64,000 nucleotides of DNA from CAVRZJ01 sp964594125 (GCA_964594125.1 CAZQLL010000016.1:29821-93820), one strand, 5' to 3'. Positions 55,813 through 64,000 are shown, counted from the stretch's first letter. Translations and numbers: made by a program. The notes: a model not told the origin generated them from the sequence alone.

Positions 55813-57759
55813 ATGCCGGATACCTACCTGACTTTCGGCAACTTTCTGCTCTTGAAGCAGCGCTCACAGGACGGGCTGGGCAGCCTGTGGCGTGCCGGCG
55901 AGATGGACAAGGGCGGCTTCAAGCGGATCGTCTGGCTGCGCCGCTTCGACGAGCCGCGGCTCGACCGCGCCGCCCTCGAGGCCGACATGTCGCTGGTCGG
56001 CAAGCTCGCGCAGACGTTCAAGGCGACCAACGTGGTGCGCAACGCGGCCGGCGGCACCGAGCTGGGGATGCCTTACCTCGCGTGGGACTACGTCCCGGCG
56101 CAGCCGCTCGACCAGGTGCTCGCGCGCGTCGACCGCGAGCACTTCCCTGTGGCGGTCGACAACGCGCTGCTGATCGCCGAGAAGCTGGCGGCGGCGCTGG
56201 TCGCCGCGGCGGCCGTCGAGGTGCGAGGCGAGCCGCTCGTGCACGGGTTCCTCGTCCCCCACCTGGTGCTCATCGGCAACGACGGCGAGGCGGTGGTCGC
56301 GGGTTTTGCGATCGCGCGCGGGCTGATCGCCAACCTCGACCGCACGTCGGTGCGCGGGGCCGCCGCGCCGTACCTCGCCCCCGAGGTGCTCGCCGGGGGG
56401 GCGGCCAGCCGCCGCTCCGACGTCTACTCGCTCGGCGCCATCCTCCACCACCTGGTGTGCGGCCAGGCACTGCCCGCAGACCCGGCGGCGCGCGCCGCGG
56501 CGCTCGAAGCGATGCAGCTCGCGCACGACGAGGGACCGGTGCCGGCCGACATCGCCGCGATCATCCGCAGGTCGGCGGCGGCGCGCCCCGAGGATCGTCC
56601 CGCCTCCGCCGCCGAGTTCAAGCGCGACCTCGAGAAGCTGCTGTACGGCGGCGCCTACTCGCCGACTACCTTCAACCTGGCGCTTTTCATGGACCGCCTC
56701 TACAGGCAGGAGATCGAGGAGGAGGAGCGCGAGCTGCAGCGCGAGCGCGGCCTCGATGTCACGCCGTACTACAAGGCGCCGAAGGCGCCGGCGCCGGCCG
56801 CCGGCCCGGGGGAGATCACCGGGATCACCGAGGCGCCGCCGCAGAGCAGGACGCCGATGTTCATCGCCATCGGCGGCGTCGCGATCCTGCTTGCGGTCGG
56901 CATGTACCTCCTGTTCGGGCGCAGCCCGGCGCCGCCGCAGCTCGACCAGGCGGCGCAGGCGAAGATCATGGGCGAGCTGGTCGGCGCCGAGGTGGCGCGG
57001 CAGCTCGCCGAGAAGGAGAAGGCGCTGCGCGACGAGCTCGAGCAGGAGCGCGCCAGGATCGAGGAGCAGCGCCGGCAGCTCCAGCAGCAGCAGGCGGCGG
57101 CGGCCGCGGCCGGCTCGAAGGTCTCGGCCGAGGAGCAGCGGCGCATCAGGCAGGCGCAGGACGACCTGGCGGCGCGCGAGGCGGAGCAGCGGCGCAAGCA
57201 GGAAGAGCTCGCGAAGGTGCAGGAGCAGCGCCAGCAAGCGGCCGCCCAGCCCCTGCCCACCGCGGTCCCGGCGGCGGCGCCGACCCAGGCCCCGCCGACG
57301 CCGACGCCGGCTCCGGTCAGGGAGGCCGCCGCTCCGGCGCCGGCCTCCGCGCCGGCGGTGCAGCCGCCGGCGCAGGCAGCGCCTGCCGCCCCGGCGCCCG
57401 CGGCGCCTATCGCCGCGGCCGCGGCGGCGGGCGGTCTGCGCGAGGGCGACTACGTCGAGTTCGTCGACGTCGACGTGGCGCCGCAGGAGCTCACCCGCGT
57501 GGCGCCGGTGCTCTCGCGCACGGCAGCGATGGCGCGGTCGGGGAAGGGCGTGGTGATCCTGAGCGCGCTGGTCAACGAGAAGGGCGCGGTGGAGAAGGTC
57601 GACGTGCTGCGCGGCTTCCCGGTGCCGCGGCTCGGCGTCGACGAGGCGTGCGTCGACGCGGTGCGGCAGTACCGCTATCGGCCGGCGACCAAGGGCGGCG
57701 TCAGGGTGAAGACGCGCGTCACCGTGACGATACAGGTGGACCTCACCCGCACGCGGTAG
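55813..57759 (+). CDS. Pseudokinase-TonB fusion membrane protein
   Basis: A 648-residue protein. Residues 1-280 have a Ser/Thr-kinase fold: APEVL at 190, SDVYSLGAILHHLVCG and RPEDRPASAAEFKRDL are kept. The catalytic parts are lost: the VAIK lysine region reads IVWLRRF, the HRDLKPxN loop reads HGFLVPHLVL, and DFG reads AGF. One membrane helix follows (349-368), then a long charged coiled coil (about 380-475, EKEKALRDELEQERARIEEQ), a Pro/Ala linker and a TonB C-terminal domain (about 560-648; ILSALVNEKGAVEKVDVLRG, VRQYRYRPATKGG). Probably a cytoplasmic sensor domain linked to a periplasmic TonB module. Partner unknown; no ExbBD or receptor genes nearby. Confidence 0.85.
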   Translation: MPDTYLTFGNFLLLKQRSQDGLGSLWRAGEMDKGGFKRIVWLRRFDEPRLDRAALEADMSLVGKLAQTFKATNVVRNAAGGTELGMPYLAWDYVPAQPLDQVLARVDREHFPVAVDNALLIAEKLAAALVAAAAVEVRGEPLVHGFLVPHLVLIGNDGEAVVAGFAIARGLIANLDRTSVRGAAAPYLAPEVLAGGAASRRSDVYSLGAILHHLVCGQALPADPAARAAALEAMQLAHDEGPVPADIAAIIRRSAAARPEDRPASAAEFKRDLEKLLYGGAYSPTTFNLALFMDRLYRQEIEEEERELQRERGLDVTPYYKAPKAPAPAAGPGEITGITEAPPQSRTPMFIAIGGVAILLAVGMYLLFGRSPAPPQLDQAAQAKIMGELVGAEVARQLAEKEKALRDELEQERARIEEQRRQLQQQQAAAAAAGSKVSAEEQRRIRQAQDDLAAREAEQRRKQEELAKVQEQRQQAAAQPLPTAVPAAAPTQAPPTPTPAPVREAAAPAPASAPAVQPPAQAAPAAPAPAAPIAAAAAAGGLREGDYVEFVDVDVAPQELTRVAPVLSRTAAMARSGKGVVILSALVNEKGAVEKVDVLRGFPVPRLGVDEACVDAVRQYRYRPATKGGVRVKTRVTVTIQVDLTRTR

Positions 57760-57776
57760 CTGTTCTCCCTCCGGTG

Positions 57777-57818
57777 CCACGGCGAAGGGCGGCGCCGTCG
57801 CGCCGCTCTTCGCCGTGG
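57777..57818. terminator. Long hairpin between convergent TonB-fusion gene and rho
   Basis: 18-bp stem with one G-T wobble (57777-57794 with 57801-57818), loop CCGTCG. No T tract follows on either strand. It lies 18 nt after the pseudokinase-TonB stop and faces the end of rho. Confidence 0.6.
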
Positions 57819-57899
57819 CCTGCTGTGGTGCTTCGGCGCGTGGGGCGCTGCGCGCGCGGCGTCCCGGCCCTGCTCCCCCGGGGCTCGACGCCTCCCGCC

Positions 57900-59156
57900 T
57901 CACTCCTTCGCCTGGATGCTCTTGAGGAACTCCGCGTTGCTCTTCGTCTGTCTGAGCTTTGAGATGAGCAGCGACATCGCCTCGTGGGGCGACAGGGTGG
58001 CGAGGGCGCGGCGCAGCAGGTGCAGCTTGGCGACCTCCTCCCTGGAGTACAGCTTCTCCTCCTTGCGCGTGCCCGAGGCGGCGATGTTGATGCACGGGAA
58101 GATCCGCCGCTCGAACAGGTCGTGCGAGAGGATGATCTCCATGTTGCCCGTGCCCTTGAACTCCTGGAAAATCACCTCGTCCATGCGCGAGCCGGTGTCG
58201 ACCAGGCAGGTGGCGATGATGGTGAGCGAGCCGCCGTTTTCGATGTTGCGCGCCGAGCCGAAGAAGCGGCGCGGCTTGACCATCGTGCGGGCGTCGATGC
58301 CGCCCGACATGATGCGGCCTGAGCTCTTCTGCGCGTTGTTGTAGGCGCGCGACATGCGGGTCAGCGAGTCCATGAAGACGACCACGTGCTGGCCGAGCTC
58401 GACCATCCGGCGGGCGCGGTCGAGGACGATCTCGGAGACCTCGATGTGGTTCTGCGTCGAGCGGTCGGACGAGGATGCGAACACCTCGCCGCGCACCACC
58501 CGCCGCTTCCAATCGGTGACCTCCTCCGGGCGCTCGTCGACCAGCAGCACGAAGATCGTCACCTCGGGGTGGTTGACGCCGATGGCGTGCGCGAGCTGCT
58601 GCAGCAGGACCGTCTTGCCGGCCTTCGGCGGCGCCACGATCAGGCAGCGCTGGCCCTTGCCGATCGGCGCCACCAGCTCGACGACGCGCGGCTCGACGAC
58701 CTCGGGATCGGTCTCGAGGCGGAAGCGCTCGGTCGGGTCGATGCACACCAGCTCGCCGAAGGGAGTGGCGCGTTGCGCGTACTCCTCGGGCGCCAGGCCC
58801 TCCACCTCGGTGATGTCGACCACCGTGGGCCGCTGGCCGCCGCCCGAGCGCAGCACCGCCTGCACCCGTACGCCGCTCTCCCAGCCGAGGCGGGCGGCGA
58901 GCGCCGGGTCGACCACGGGGTCCTGCGAGCCCGGCTCGAAGTGGCGGTCGGGGGCGAGCAGGAACACCTTGCCGTCCTCGCGGCGGAAGAGGAACCCCTC
59001 GGTGGGCAGCGCAGGGCCGGCCGGCGCCTGCTGCGCTTCGCTGTGCGAGCGCCGGGCGCCGCGTCGGCGCCTCGACTTGCGGCGGCGGCCCGACCGGCCG
59101 CGCTCGTCGGCCCCGTCCACGCCGGTTAGCGGAGTGTTGTCGCTGTCAGCAACCAT
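57900..59156 (-). CDS. rho: Transcription termination factor Rho
   Basis: Hexameric RNA helicase that ends transcription. The 418-residue product has a basic N-terminal stretch (RSGRRRKSRRRRGARR, 21-36), an OB-type RNA-binding domain (about 50-135) and the ATPase core: Walker A APPKAGKT with K181, LLVDERPEEVTDW, Walker B region VVVFMDSLTRMSRAYN, Q loop (GGSLTIIATCLVDTGSRMDE) and R loop. ATG 59156 follows CGAGGAG. Length is normal. Rho-dependent ends would fit the many gene ends here that lack T tracts. Confidence 0.97.
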   Translation of the reverse strand: MVADSDNTPLTGVDGADERGRSGRRRKSRRRRGARRSHSEAQQAPAGPALPTEGFLFRREDGKVFLLAPDRHFEPGSQDPVVDPALAARLGWESGVRVQAVLRSGGGQRPTVVDITEVEGLAPEEYAQRATPFGELVCIDPTERFRLETDPEVVEPRVVELVAPIGKGQRCLIVAPPKAGKTVLLQQLAHAIGVNHPEVTIFVLLVDERPEEVTDWKRRVVRGEVFASSSDRSTQNHIEVSEIVLDRARRMVELGQHVVVFMDSLTRMSRAYNNAQKSSGRIMSGGIDARTMVKPRRFFGSARNIENGGSLTIIATCLVDTGSRMDEVIFQEFKGTGNMEIILSHDLFERRIFPCINIAASGTRKEEKLYSREEVAKLHLLRRALATLSPHEAMSLLISKLRQTKSNAEFLKSIQAKE

Positions 59157-59288
59157 TCTGTACTTCTCCTCGTGAAGCGTCCTCCCGGATCGCTGTCGCA
59201 CGGCCGCCATCGGCCTGCCACATCGCAACTCCGGGACGCTTGCGGAAGGATCGCGGGCGGCGTGGTGCAGTGCCTGCCCGCCCTCAGC

Positions 59289-60293
59289 TTACAGCAAGTG
59301 CCGTTCCGTGCCTAGCTCCCCCGCCGCAACGTCGTTGCCCGCCGGTGCGAGGACCATCGCGGCGAAGGCGCCTGCGATCTCCGGGTCCCACCACCCGCGC
59401 GCCACCTCGTCGCGGATCAGGGCGACCGCCTCCTGCGGCGAGACCGCCCTTCGGTAGGGGCGGTCGTTGGTCAGCGCATCGAACACGTCGACCACCTGGA
59501 ACACGCGCGCCAGCAGCGGAATTTCGTCGCCCCGCAGGCGGTCCGGGTAGCCGCTGCCGTCGCGCCGCTCGTGGTGGTGGCGGATAATCGGCAGCACCGG
59601 GCGGAGGGTGCGCAGCGGCGCGCAGATCGACACGCCGATCTCGACGTGGCCGCGCATCACCGCCCACTCCTCGGCGGTCAGCGGCCCGGGCTTGAGCAGC
59701 ACCGCGTCGGGAACGCCGATCTTTCCGATGTCGTGCAGGTAGCCGGCGCGGCGCAGCGCCTTCACTGCGTCCACGCCGAGGCCGAGGCGTTCGCCGAGCC
59801 GCGCTGCGAGCGCGGAGAGGCGTTCGCAGTGGTCCCCGGTCACCTCGTCGCGCGCCTCCACCGCGCGCGCGATCGCGAACAGCATCTGCTCGGCGTGATC
59901 GAGCTCCTGGGTCAGCCGGTGAAATGAGGCGAGGTTGCGGACGCGCACCTCGAGCTCCGTGAGGTCGAACGGCTTCGAGAGGAAGTCCGTGGCGCCGGCG
60001 TCGAGGCCGCGCATGCGCGCTTCGCGCGAGTCGAGCCCGGTGAGGAAGACGACCGGCAGCAGCCGCGTCTCGGGGTCGGCCTTGAGGCGCCGGCACACCT
60101 CGTACCCGTCCATCTCCGGCATCATCACGTCGAGCAGCACGACGTCGGGCTGGTGCGAGCGCGCGGCCGCGAGCGCGGTCTCGCCGTCGAGCGCCGGCAG
60201 CACCTCGTAGCCGAGCGGGGCGAGCGCCGCCGCCACTAGGTCGACGTTCTCCTGCTGGTCGTCGCAGACGAGGACGGTGCCGGCGGTCGACAT
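59289..60293 (-). CDS. REC-HD-GYP response regulator (predicted c-di-GMP phosphodiesterase)
   Basis: A 334-residue two-domain protein. The N-terminal receiver (about 5-120) has acidic pair DDQQ, phospho-acceptor in LLDVMMPEMDG and Lys in LSKPFD. The HD-GYP domain (about 145-330) has HDIGKIGVPD and the full HHHERRDGSGYPD motif, so it should hydrolyse c-di-GMP. A short coiled region links the two. ATG 60293 starts just before the receiver. The GGDEF protein at 62716, two genes upstream on the same strand, could provide the opposing activity. Confidence 0.93.
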   Translation of the reverse strand: MSTAGTVLVCDDQQENVDLVAAALAPLGYEVLPALDGETALAAARSHQPDVVLLDVMMPEMDGYEVCRRLKADPETRLLPVVFLTGLDSREARMRGLDAGATDFLSKPFDLTELEVRVRNLASFHRLTQELDHAEQMLFAIARAVEARDEVTGDHCERLSALAARLGERLGLGVDAVKALRRAGYLHDIGKIGVPDAVLLKPGPLTAEEWAVMRGHVEIGVSICAPLRTLRPVLPIIRHHHERRDGSGYPDRLRGDEIPLLARVFQVVDVFDALTNDRPYRRAVSPQEAVALIRDEVARGWWDPEIAGAFAAMVLAPAGNDVAAGELGTERHLL

Positions 60294-60313
60294 CGCCTCG
60301 ATTCTACCCCCGA

Positions 60314-60453
60314 GTGAAAGTCTCGCGGCCTTCCTTCGGCGCCGAGGTGAGCTCGGCGCCCTCACCTCACCGCGCCGGCATCGCTGCCGCTCCGCAGGAC
60401 CGCCACCGAACAGCGGTGGGGCTGTCGATGGGAGGGGGGCCTCGCGACCTTCC
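60314..60453 (+). repeat. GGTCTCGCGACC repeat family, copy B
   Basis: Starts with a variant core AGTCTCGCGGCCTTCC, then GGCGCCCTCACCTCACCGCG, CCGGCATCGCTGCCGCTCCG, AGGACCGCCACCGAACAGCG and ends at GGCCTCGCGACCTTCC. The block order matches copies A, C and D. Confidence 0.75.
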
Positions 60454-60514
60454 CTTGCGCGAGAAGAGAAAGGTCATGCGGATGCACTCGCGCCCGCGAA
60501 CGATGAAACTGTGT

Positions 60515-60589
60515 GGGAGGGCCGGCGCCCTCGCCGGCCCGGACTCCGCGAAGCATCACCTCCGCGTGGGCGAGGGCGCCCACGCTCCC
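60515..60589 (+). repeat. Two-hairpin GC element, copy E1
   Basis: GGGCCGGC/GCCGGCCC around loop GCCCTC, linker GGACTCCGCGAAGCATCACC, then GCGTGGGC/GCCCACGC around loop GAGGGC. It is the inverted counterpart of 24959-25022; the linker is longer here by about 11 nt and one stem pair is changed on both sides. Confidence 0.8.
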
Positions 60590-60620
60590 GAAAACGGTGG
60601 ACTTCCAAGCCAATCCACCG

Positions 60621-60716
60621 CCTTCACCCCACCGCTCCGGTGCCGCTGGCGCTCCGCCGGATCGCCACAGAACAGCGTTGGCGCTCCCGGTCCCAGGGGA
60701 GGTCTCGCGACCTCCT
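60621..60716 (+). repeat. GGTCTCGCGACC repeat family, copy C
   Basis: GCCTTCACCCCACCGCTCCG, GCGCTCCGCCGGATCGCCAC, AGAACAGCGTTGGCGCTC and the end GGGGAGGTCTCGCGACCTCC. It aligns with copy A1 over its full length. Confidence 0.75.
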
Positions 60717-60807
60717 CATTCGCTCACGCGCCGCCTTGCCGGGTCGCCGAACGCGCGGCGGCCACCGCGCCTCGCGGCGGCCGCCGGGTGTGGCGCGGGC
60801 TGCTGCC

Positions 60808-62313
60808 TCAGGGCATGCGCATGATGACGAACGAGCCGCGGTCGACCTGCGCCCGGTAGACGTACAGCCGCAGCACCGCGCCCTTGCGCAGCCCCGCGGT
60901 CGCCTGGTCGAACTCCTTGACCGAGGCGATGTCCCTGCCGTTGACCTCGGTGACGACGTCGCCGGCGCGCAGGCCCGCCTCCTCGGCGACCGAGCCCGCC
61001 TCGACGTCGGTGACCACGATCCCTTCGATGTCGCCCGGGAGCTCGAAGCTGCGCCGCAGGCGGGGCGTGAGGTCCTGCACCTCGAAGCCGAGCTGGTCGG
61101 CGGGCGTGGCCGCGCCTCCCTCCCCGGTGGTCTCCTGGCGGTCGGTGGAGGGGCGTTCGCCGAGCGTCACCGTGAGCGAGCGGCGCTTGCCGTCGCGCAG
61201 GACATCGATGGCGACCTTGCGCTCGGGCGGCATCGCCGACACGGCGTCGATCAGCGCCCTCGTCTCCTTGATCGGCTTGCCGTCGACCGCGACGATCGTG
61301 TCGCCCTTCTTCACTCCCGCCTTGTCGGCCGGGCCGCCCTCCTCGACGCTCTGCACGAACGCGCCTTCGCGCGAGGTCAGGGAGAACGCCTCCTGGATGT
61401 CCTCGGTGACGTTCTGGATGTTGACACCGAGGTACCCGCGGACGACCTTGCCCTTCTCCTTGAGCTGCGGCAGCACCGCCTTGAGGGTGTTCACCGGCAC
61501 GGCGAAGCCGATGTTCTGCCCGGCCGCGTTGATCGCCGTGTTGATCCCGACCACCTCGCCGCGCAGGTTCACGAGCGGTCCGCCGGAGTTGCCGAGGTTG
61601 ATAGCGGCGTCGGTCTGGATGAAGTTCTCGAACGAGGTGGTCTCCGGCGACAGGCCGAGCTGCCTTCCCTTGGCCGAGACCACGCCGGCGGTCACCGTGT
61701 GCGGCATGTTGAGCGGGTTGCCGACCGCCATCACCCACTCGCCGACGCGCAGCGCCTCGGAGTCGCCGAGCTTGAGCGGCGAGAACGGCACCTTACCTTC
61801 GACCTTGATGATCGCGAGATCGGTGGCGGGGTCGCGGCCCACCACCTTCGCCGACAGCTTGACCAGCTCGTCGCTGGCCAGCCGAACCTCGATCTTGTCG
61901 GCGCCCTCGACGACGTGGTTGTTGGTGATCGCTAGGCCGTCCTCGGCGATGAAGAACCCGGAGCCGGCGCCTCGCCGCACCGGCGGGCGCATGCGGTCCG
62001 GGTTCTGGTTGGGGCCGAAGAAGAAATCGAACGGGTCGATGTCACGGTGGTACTGCCGCATCTCGCTGCGGCTCACGGTGTCGGTGGTGATCACCGAGAT
62101 GACCGATGGCATGACGCGCTCGGCGAGCGCCGCGAAGTCGGGATAGCCGGCGGGTGGCGCGGGGCTCGCCGGCGCGGCCGCCTGCTCGGCGGCGGGCTGC
62201 GCGGTGCCCTCGGGGGTGATCCCGAGCCCGCCCGTGAGCACCATGCCGAGTGCGGCGGCGCCGAGCGCCACCGCCACCAGCGTCGTCAGTCGAAAACGGC
62301 GTGTCGTGTCCAT
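60808..62313 (-). CDS. Do/DegP-family periplasmic serine protease (HtrA)
   Basis: A 501-residue protease-chaperone of the envelope. One N-terminal hydrophobic segment (about 10-32) acts as signal or anchor. The trypsin-like domain holds the triad H133 (TNNHVV), D165 (ATDLAIIK) and S243 (LGNSGGPL). Two PDZ domains follow (about 295-385 with RGYLGVNIQNV; about 405-500 with GIVVTDVEAGSVAEEAGL). ATG 62313 follows CCAGGAGG at suitable spacing; the long in-frame upstream reading is not conserved-looking. It probably degrades misfolded envelope proteins and complements the SurA/PpiC foldases. Confidence 0.94.
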   Translation of the reverse strand: MDTTRRFRLTTLVAVALGAAALGMVLTGGLGITPEGTAQPAAEQAAAPASPAPPAGYPDFAALAERVMPSVISVITTDTVSRSEMRQYHRDIDPFDFFFGPNQNPDRMRPPVRRGAGSGFFIAEDGLAITNNHVVEGADKIEVRLASDELVKLSAKVVGRDPATDLAIIKVEGKVPFSPLKLGDSEALRVGEWVMAVGNPLNMPHTVTAGVVSAKGRQLGLSPETTSFENFIQTDAAINLGNSGGPLVNLRGEVVGINTAINAAGQNIGFAVPVNTLKAVLPQLKEKGKVVRGYLGVNIQNVTEDIQEAFSLTSREGAFVQSVEEGGPADKAGVKKGDTIVAVDGKPIKETRALIDAVSAMPPERKVAIDVLRDGKRRSLTVTLGERPSTDRQETTGEGGAATPADQLGFEVQDLTPRLRRSFELPGDIEGIVVTDVEAGSVAEEAGLRAGDVVTEVNGRDIASVKEFDQATAGLRKGAVLRLYVYRAQVDRGSFVIMRMP

Positions 62314-62715
62314 CTGCTCGAACCTCCTGGGCCTGCCGGCCCGTGTCGGCCCTGCGCAGAGCAATACACGTGCCATCGTCCGAAGCGCCCGGCCGGGAGG
62401 CCCGAGCCGTGCGTCTCCCGGGCAACGGAAGGTGCTCCGGAGCCGCCGGCCGATCCCCTTGTGTTCGAGCAGGATTGCCTTTGGGTTGCGGCGGCGCCGC
62501 GATGCCGCCGGCGCCCTGCGGCGGGGCGTGCCGAGGGGGCTTCGCCGGGGTCGTGAGGGGCAGCCGCCGGGAGGGAGATCCGGAGTGCGATGCCGTTTTG
62601 GCGTGGCGCACCAGGCGTTTCCTCCCAGCGTGCCCGAGGGAGGCGGCGCGCCGCCTCCCCCGGCCCCCACCGATATCTTGCGTCCGTTACGATGCAATGG
62701 ATCCCAGACGCGACA
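62314..62715. other. Gene-free stretch upstream of the DegP gene
   Basis: 402 bp with no supported coding frame. A perfect 22-bp GC palindrome lies at 62638-62659, about 57 nt past the GGDEF stop on the minus strand. No promoter with clear -35 and -10 boxes could be assigned. Confidence 0.6.
62638..62659 (-). terminator. Perfect 22-bp palindrome after the GGDEF gene
   Basis: GGGAGGCGGCGCGCCGCCTCCC folds back on itself with a minimal loop. No T tract. A 3'-end structure for the GGDEF gene is possible. Confidence 0.4.
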
Positions 62716-63837
62716 TCAGCCCGAGGCCACGACGACCCGGTCCTTGCCGGCCGCCTTGGCCGCGTACATCGCCTGGTCGGCGGCGCGCAGGAGCTGGTTG
62801 CGCCGGTGGTCCGAGGTGCCGTCCCGCGGCACGTGGTCCGGGTACACCGCCACCCCGACCGAGCACGTCAGCGGCCCCGCGAACTCCACCGGCCCGTTCG
62901 CCCACGAGAAGCGCCCGCGCAGGAATGCCTGGCCGCCGATCGCCTCGCGCACCCTCTCCGCCGTCGTCGCCGCCTCCAGCGGATCGGCCTTCGGCAGGAT
63001 GATGACGAACTCGTCGCCGCCGTACCGCGCGAGCGTCACCCCGGGTTCGCGGACGACCCGGCGGAGCAGGTAGCCGACCTCCTTGAGCACCTGGCTGCCA
63101 GCCAGGTGGCCGTGGCGGTCGTTGACGGTCTTGAAGTTGTCGAGGTCCATGAACAGCAGCCCGACGCTGCCGCCGCTCTCGTCCGCCTCCTCGAGGTCCT
63201 GCGCGAGGCGGCGGTGGAAGTGGCGGTCGTTGGCGAGCCCCGTGAGGTCGTCCGAGCGCGCCGCCTCGCCGGCGCGGCGGGCGTCGAGCAGGTTCTGGAT
63301 CGACACCGAGGTGTACGCCGCGAAGATCTCGAGCAGCGCCCGGTCGCGCTGGTCGAACGGGCGGCCGCCGCAACGGTTCACCATCTCGATGACGCCGCAC
63401 ACGCTGTTCTCGATGCGGATCGGGACCGCCAGCAGGTTGCGGGTGCGGAACGCGTGCGTCTCGTCGAAACGGGCGCAGAAATTGGGGTCGGCCTCCGGCG
63501 TCTCCACCAGGCACGATTCGCCCGAACGGTAGACCGTGCCGACAACCCCCTCCGTGGTCGCCACGCTGGCGCCGAGCAGCGACGGCGCCGCCGGCCCGAA
63601 CGCGGCGATGAAGTAGAGCGCCGCCGTGGCGGGGTCGCGGGCGCGTTCGAACGGGTGGTCGAGCAGCACCGAGCCGGCCTCGGACGGCACGAAGTTCCGC
63701 GCCCGCTCGAGCACCTCCTGGATGAACGCGCGCGTGTCCATCACCTCCGGCACGCCCGCGTCATGCCGGTAGCGCTCGAGGAACGGCTCGATCTCCTCGG
63801 GCGGGAGGACGGCGATCTCCGCGTCGTGCTGCGCCAC
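62716..63837 (-). CDS. GAF-GGDEF diguanylate cyclase
   Basis: A 373-residue soluble protein. After a short helical start comes a GAF sensor domain (about 30-185; SEAGSVLLDHPFERARD, NLLAVPIRIENSVCGVIEMV) and a GGDEF domain (about 200-373) with DDLTGLANDRHFHRRL, FMDLDNFKTVNDRHGH and an intact active-site motif RYGGDEF. The inhibitory RxxD site normally five residues before GGDEF is absent (EPGV is found), so product feedback by that site is not expected. GTG 63837; no strong ribosome site. It likely makes c-di-GMP. Confidence 0.92.
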   Translation of the reverse strand: MAQHDAEIAVLPPEEIEPFLERYRHDAGVPEVMDTRAFIQEVLERARNFVPSEAGSVLLDHPFERARDPATAALYFIAAFGPAAPSLLGASVATTEGVVGTVYRSGESCLVETPEADPNFCARFDETHAFRTRNLLAVPIRIENSVCGVIEMVNRCGGRPFDQRDRALLEIFAAYTSVSIQNLLDARRAGEAARSDDLTGLANDRHFHRRLAQDLEEADESGGSVGLLFMDLDNFKTVNDRHGHLAGSQVLKEVGYLLRRVVREPGVTLARYGGDEFVIILPKADPLEAATTAERVREAIGGQAFLRGRFSWANGPVEFAGPLTCSVGVAVYPDHVPRDGTSDHRRNQLLRAADQAMYAAKAAGKDRVVVASG

Positions 63838-64000
63838 GGCGGAAGTCTAGTCGAAATCGGCCGGGCGGCGCTGCGCCCCCTTCCGCGCCGGCGCACGGCA
63901 CGGCGGGCTCAGCGGGTCGAGATCGCTGTCGGCAATCGACTGCCGGCAGCCCTTTCGGAATTGAGTAGGCAGACACCGTACGGAACCGGGCCGCTGCCGT
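63838..64000. other. Right-edge non-coding sequence
   Basis: 163 bp upstream of the GGDEF gene with no supported gene start or RNA. A small minus-strand frame here is compositionally like a shadow frame. Confidence 0.5.

Larger units (their letters stand above)
60294..60807. other. Gene-free repeat island
   Basis: 514 bp between the HD-GYP and DegP genes with no convincing coding frame. It holds a two-hairpin GC element flanked by two members of the GGTCTCGCGACC repeat family, the densest repeat cluster in the window. Confidence 0.75.

Noticed and set aside
56756..57556. Arg-rich plus-strand frame inside the pseudokinase-TonB gene
   Set aside because: Out-of-frame reading of the Ala/Pro/Gln linker region; composition artefact.
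63761..63976. Small minus-strand frame at the right edge
   Set aside because: Overlaps the GGDEF gene start in another frame and shows no recognisable start signal or domain.

Overview
The window reads as a chromosomal segment of a GC-rich diderm (Gram-negative-type) bacterium. An LptD outer-membrane assembly protein, a SurA-like chaperone, a DegP/Do protease, Tat and lipoprotein-like signals and a meso-diaminopimelate-type MurE (DNPR motif) support this. The gene mix, with a paralogous family of secreted two-module proteins, LamG/FG-GAP proteins and HDFNN/HDVNN hybrid kinases, resembles Acidobacteriota such as Thermoanaerobaculia. That assignment is an inference; no rRNA is present. No phage, IS element, CRISPR array or origin was seen.

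Layout. 1-2620 (minus): prfA 5' end, rpmE with its own sigma70-like promoter, and ispH-aroC overlapped by GTGA. 2755-8692 (plus): a secreted protein and two hybrid histidine kinases overlapped by GTGA. 8676-12230: an exported glycosylasparaginase-type hydrolase, an amidohydrolase and a lipoprotein-like isoaspartyl methyltransferase. 12286-14049 (minus): aspS. 14216-17220 (plus): a second secreted paralogue and a broken LamG/FG-GAP gene. 17403-19647: accessory patch with two HEPN/MNT toxin-antitoxin modules of different subfamilies and an internally deleted ATPase relic. 19724-24807: a GYD protein, then a Pao-like molybdenum aldehyde oxidoreductase set (2Fe-2S, Mo, FAD/4Fe-4S subunits and XdhC chaperone) in one overlapped operon. 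25150-29963: SpoIIE phosphatase, a Cys-rich protein, an M28 peptidase and an alpha/beta hydrolase. 30032-45790 (minus): a dcw cluster, mraZ-rsmH-ftsL-ftsI-murE-murF-mraY-murD-ftsW-murG-murC-ftsQ-ftsA-ftsZ, with every junction overlapping or 3 nt or less apart. It is preceded by a TTGACA promoter and four MraZ boxes at 10-bp spacing, and followed by an intrinsic terminator that lies inside the convergent hydrolase gene. 46242-50499: SurA-like and PpiC-like foldases, a membrane glycosyltransferase-like protein and a GT2 glycosyltransferase. 50789-55757: an S9-type hydrolase, an unknown secreted protein, tRNA-Pro(CGG), lptD and ruvX. 55813-63837: a pseudokinase-TonB fusion, rho, an HD-GYP response regulator, degP and a GAF-GGDEF diguanylate cyclase.

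Themes: envelope building (dcw, lptD, surA, degP, exported peptidases), signalling (two hybrid kinases, SpoIIE phosphatase, HD-GYP and GGDEF proteins, pseudokinase) and intergenic repeats. Two repeat families stand out. One is a two-hairpin element whose paired loops are complementary and whose stem shows a compensatory change between copies. The other is a ~100-bp family with a GGTCTCGCGACC core present at several intergenic sites. Several gene ends carry long perfect GC hairpins without a T tract. The most unusual single protein is a membrane-anchored pseudokinase fused to a TonB C-terminal domain.
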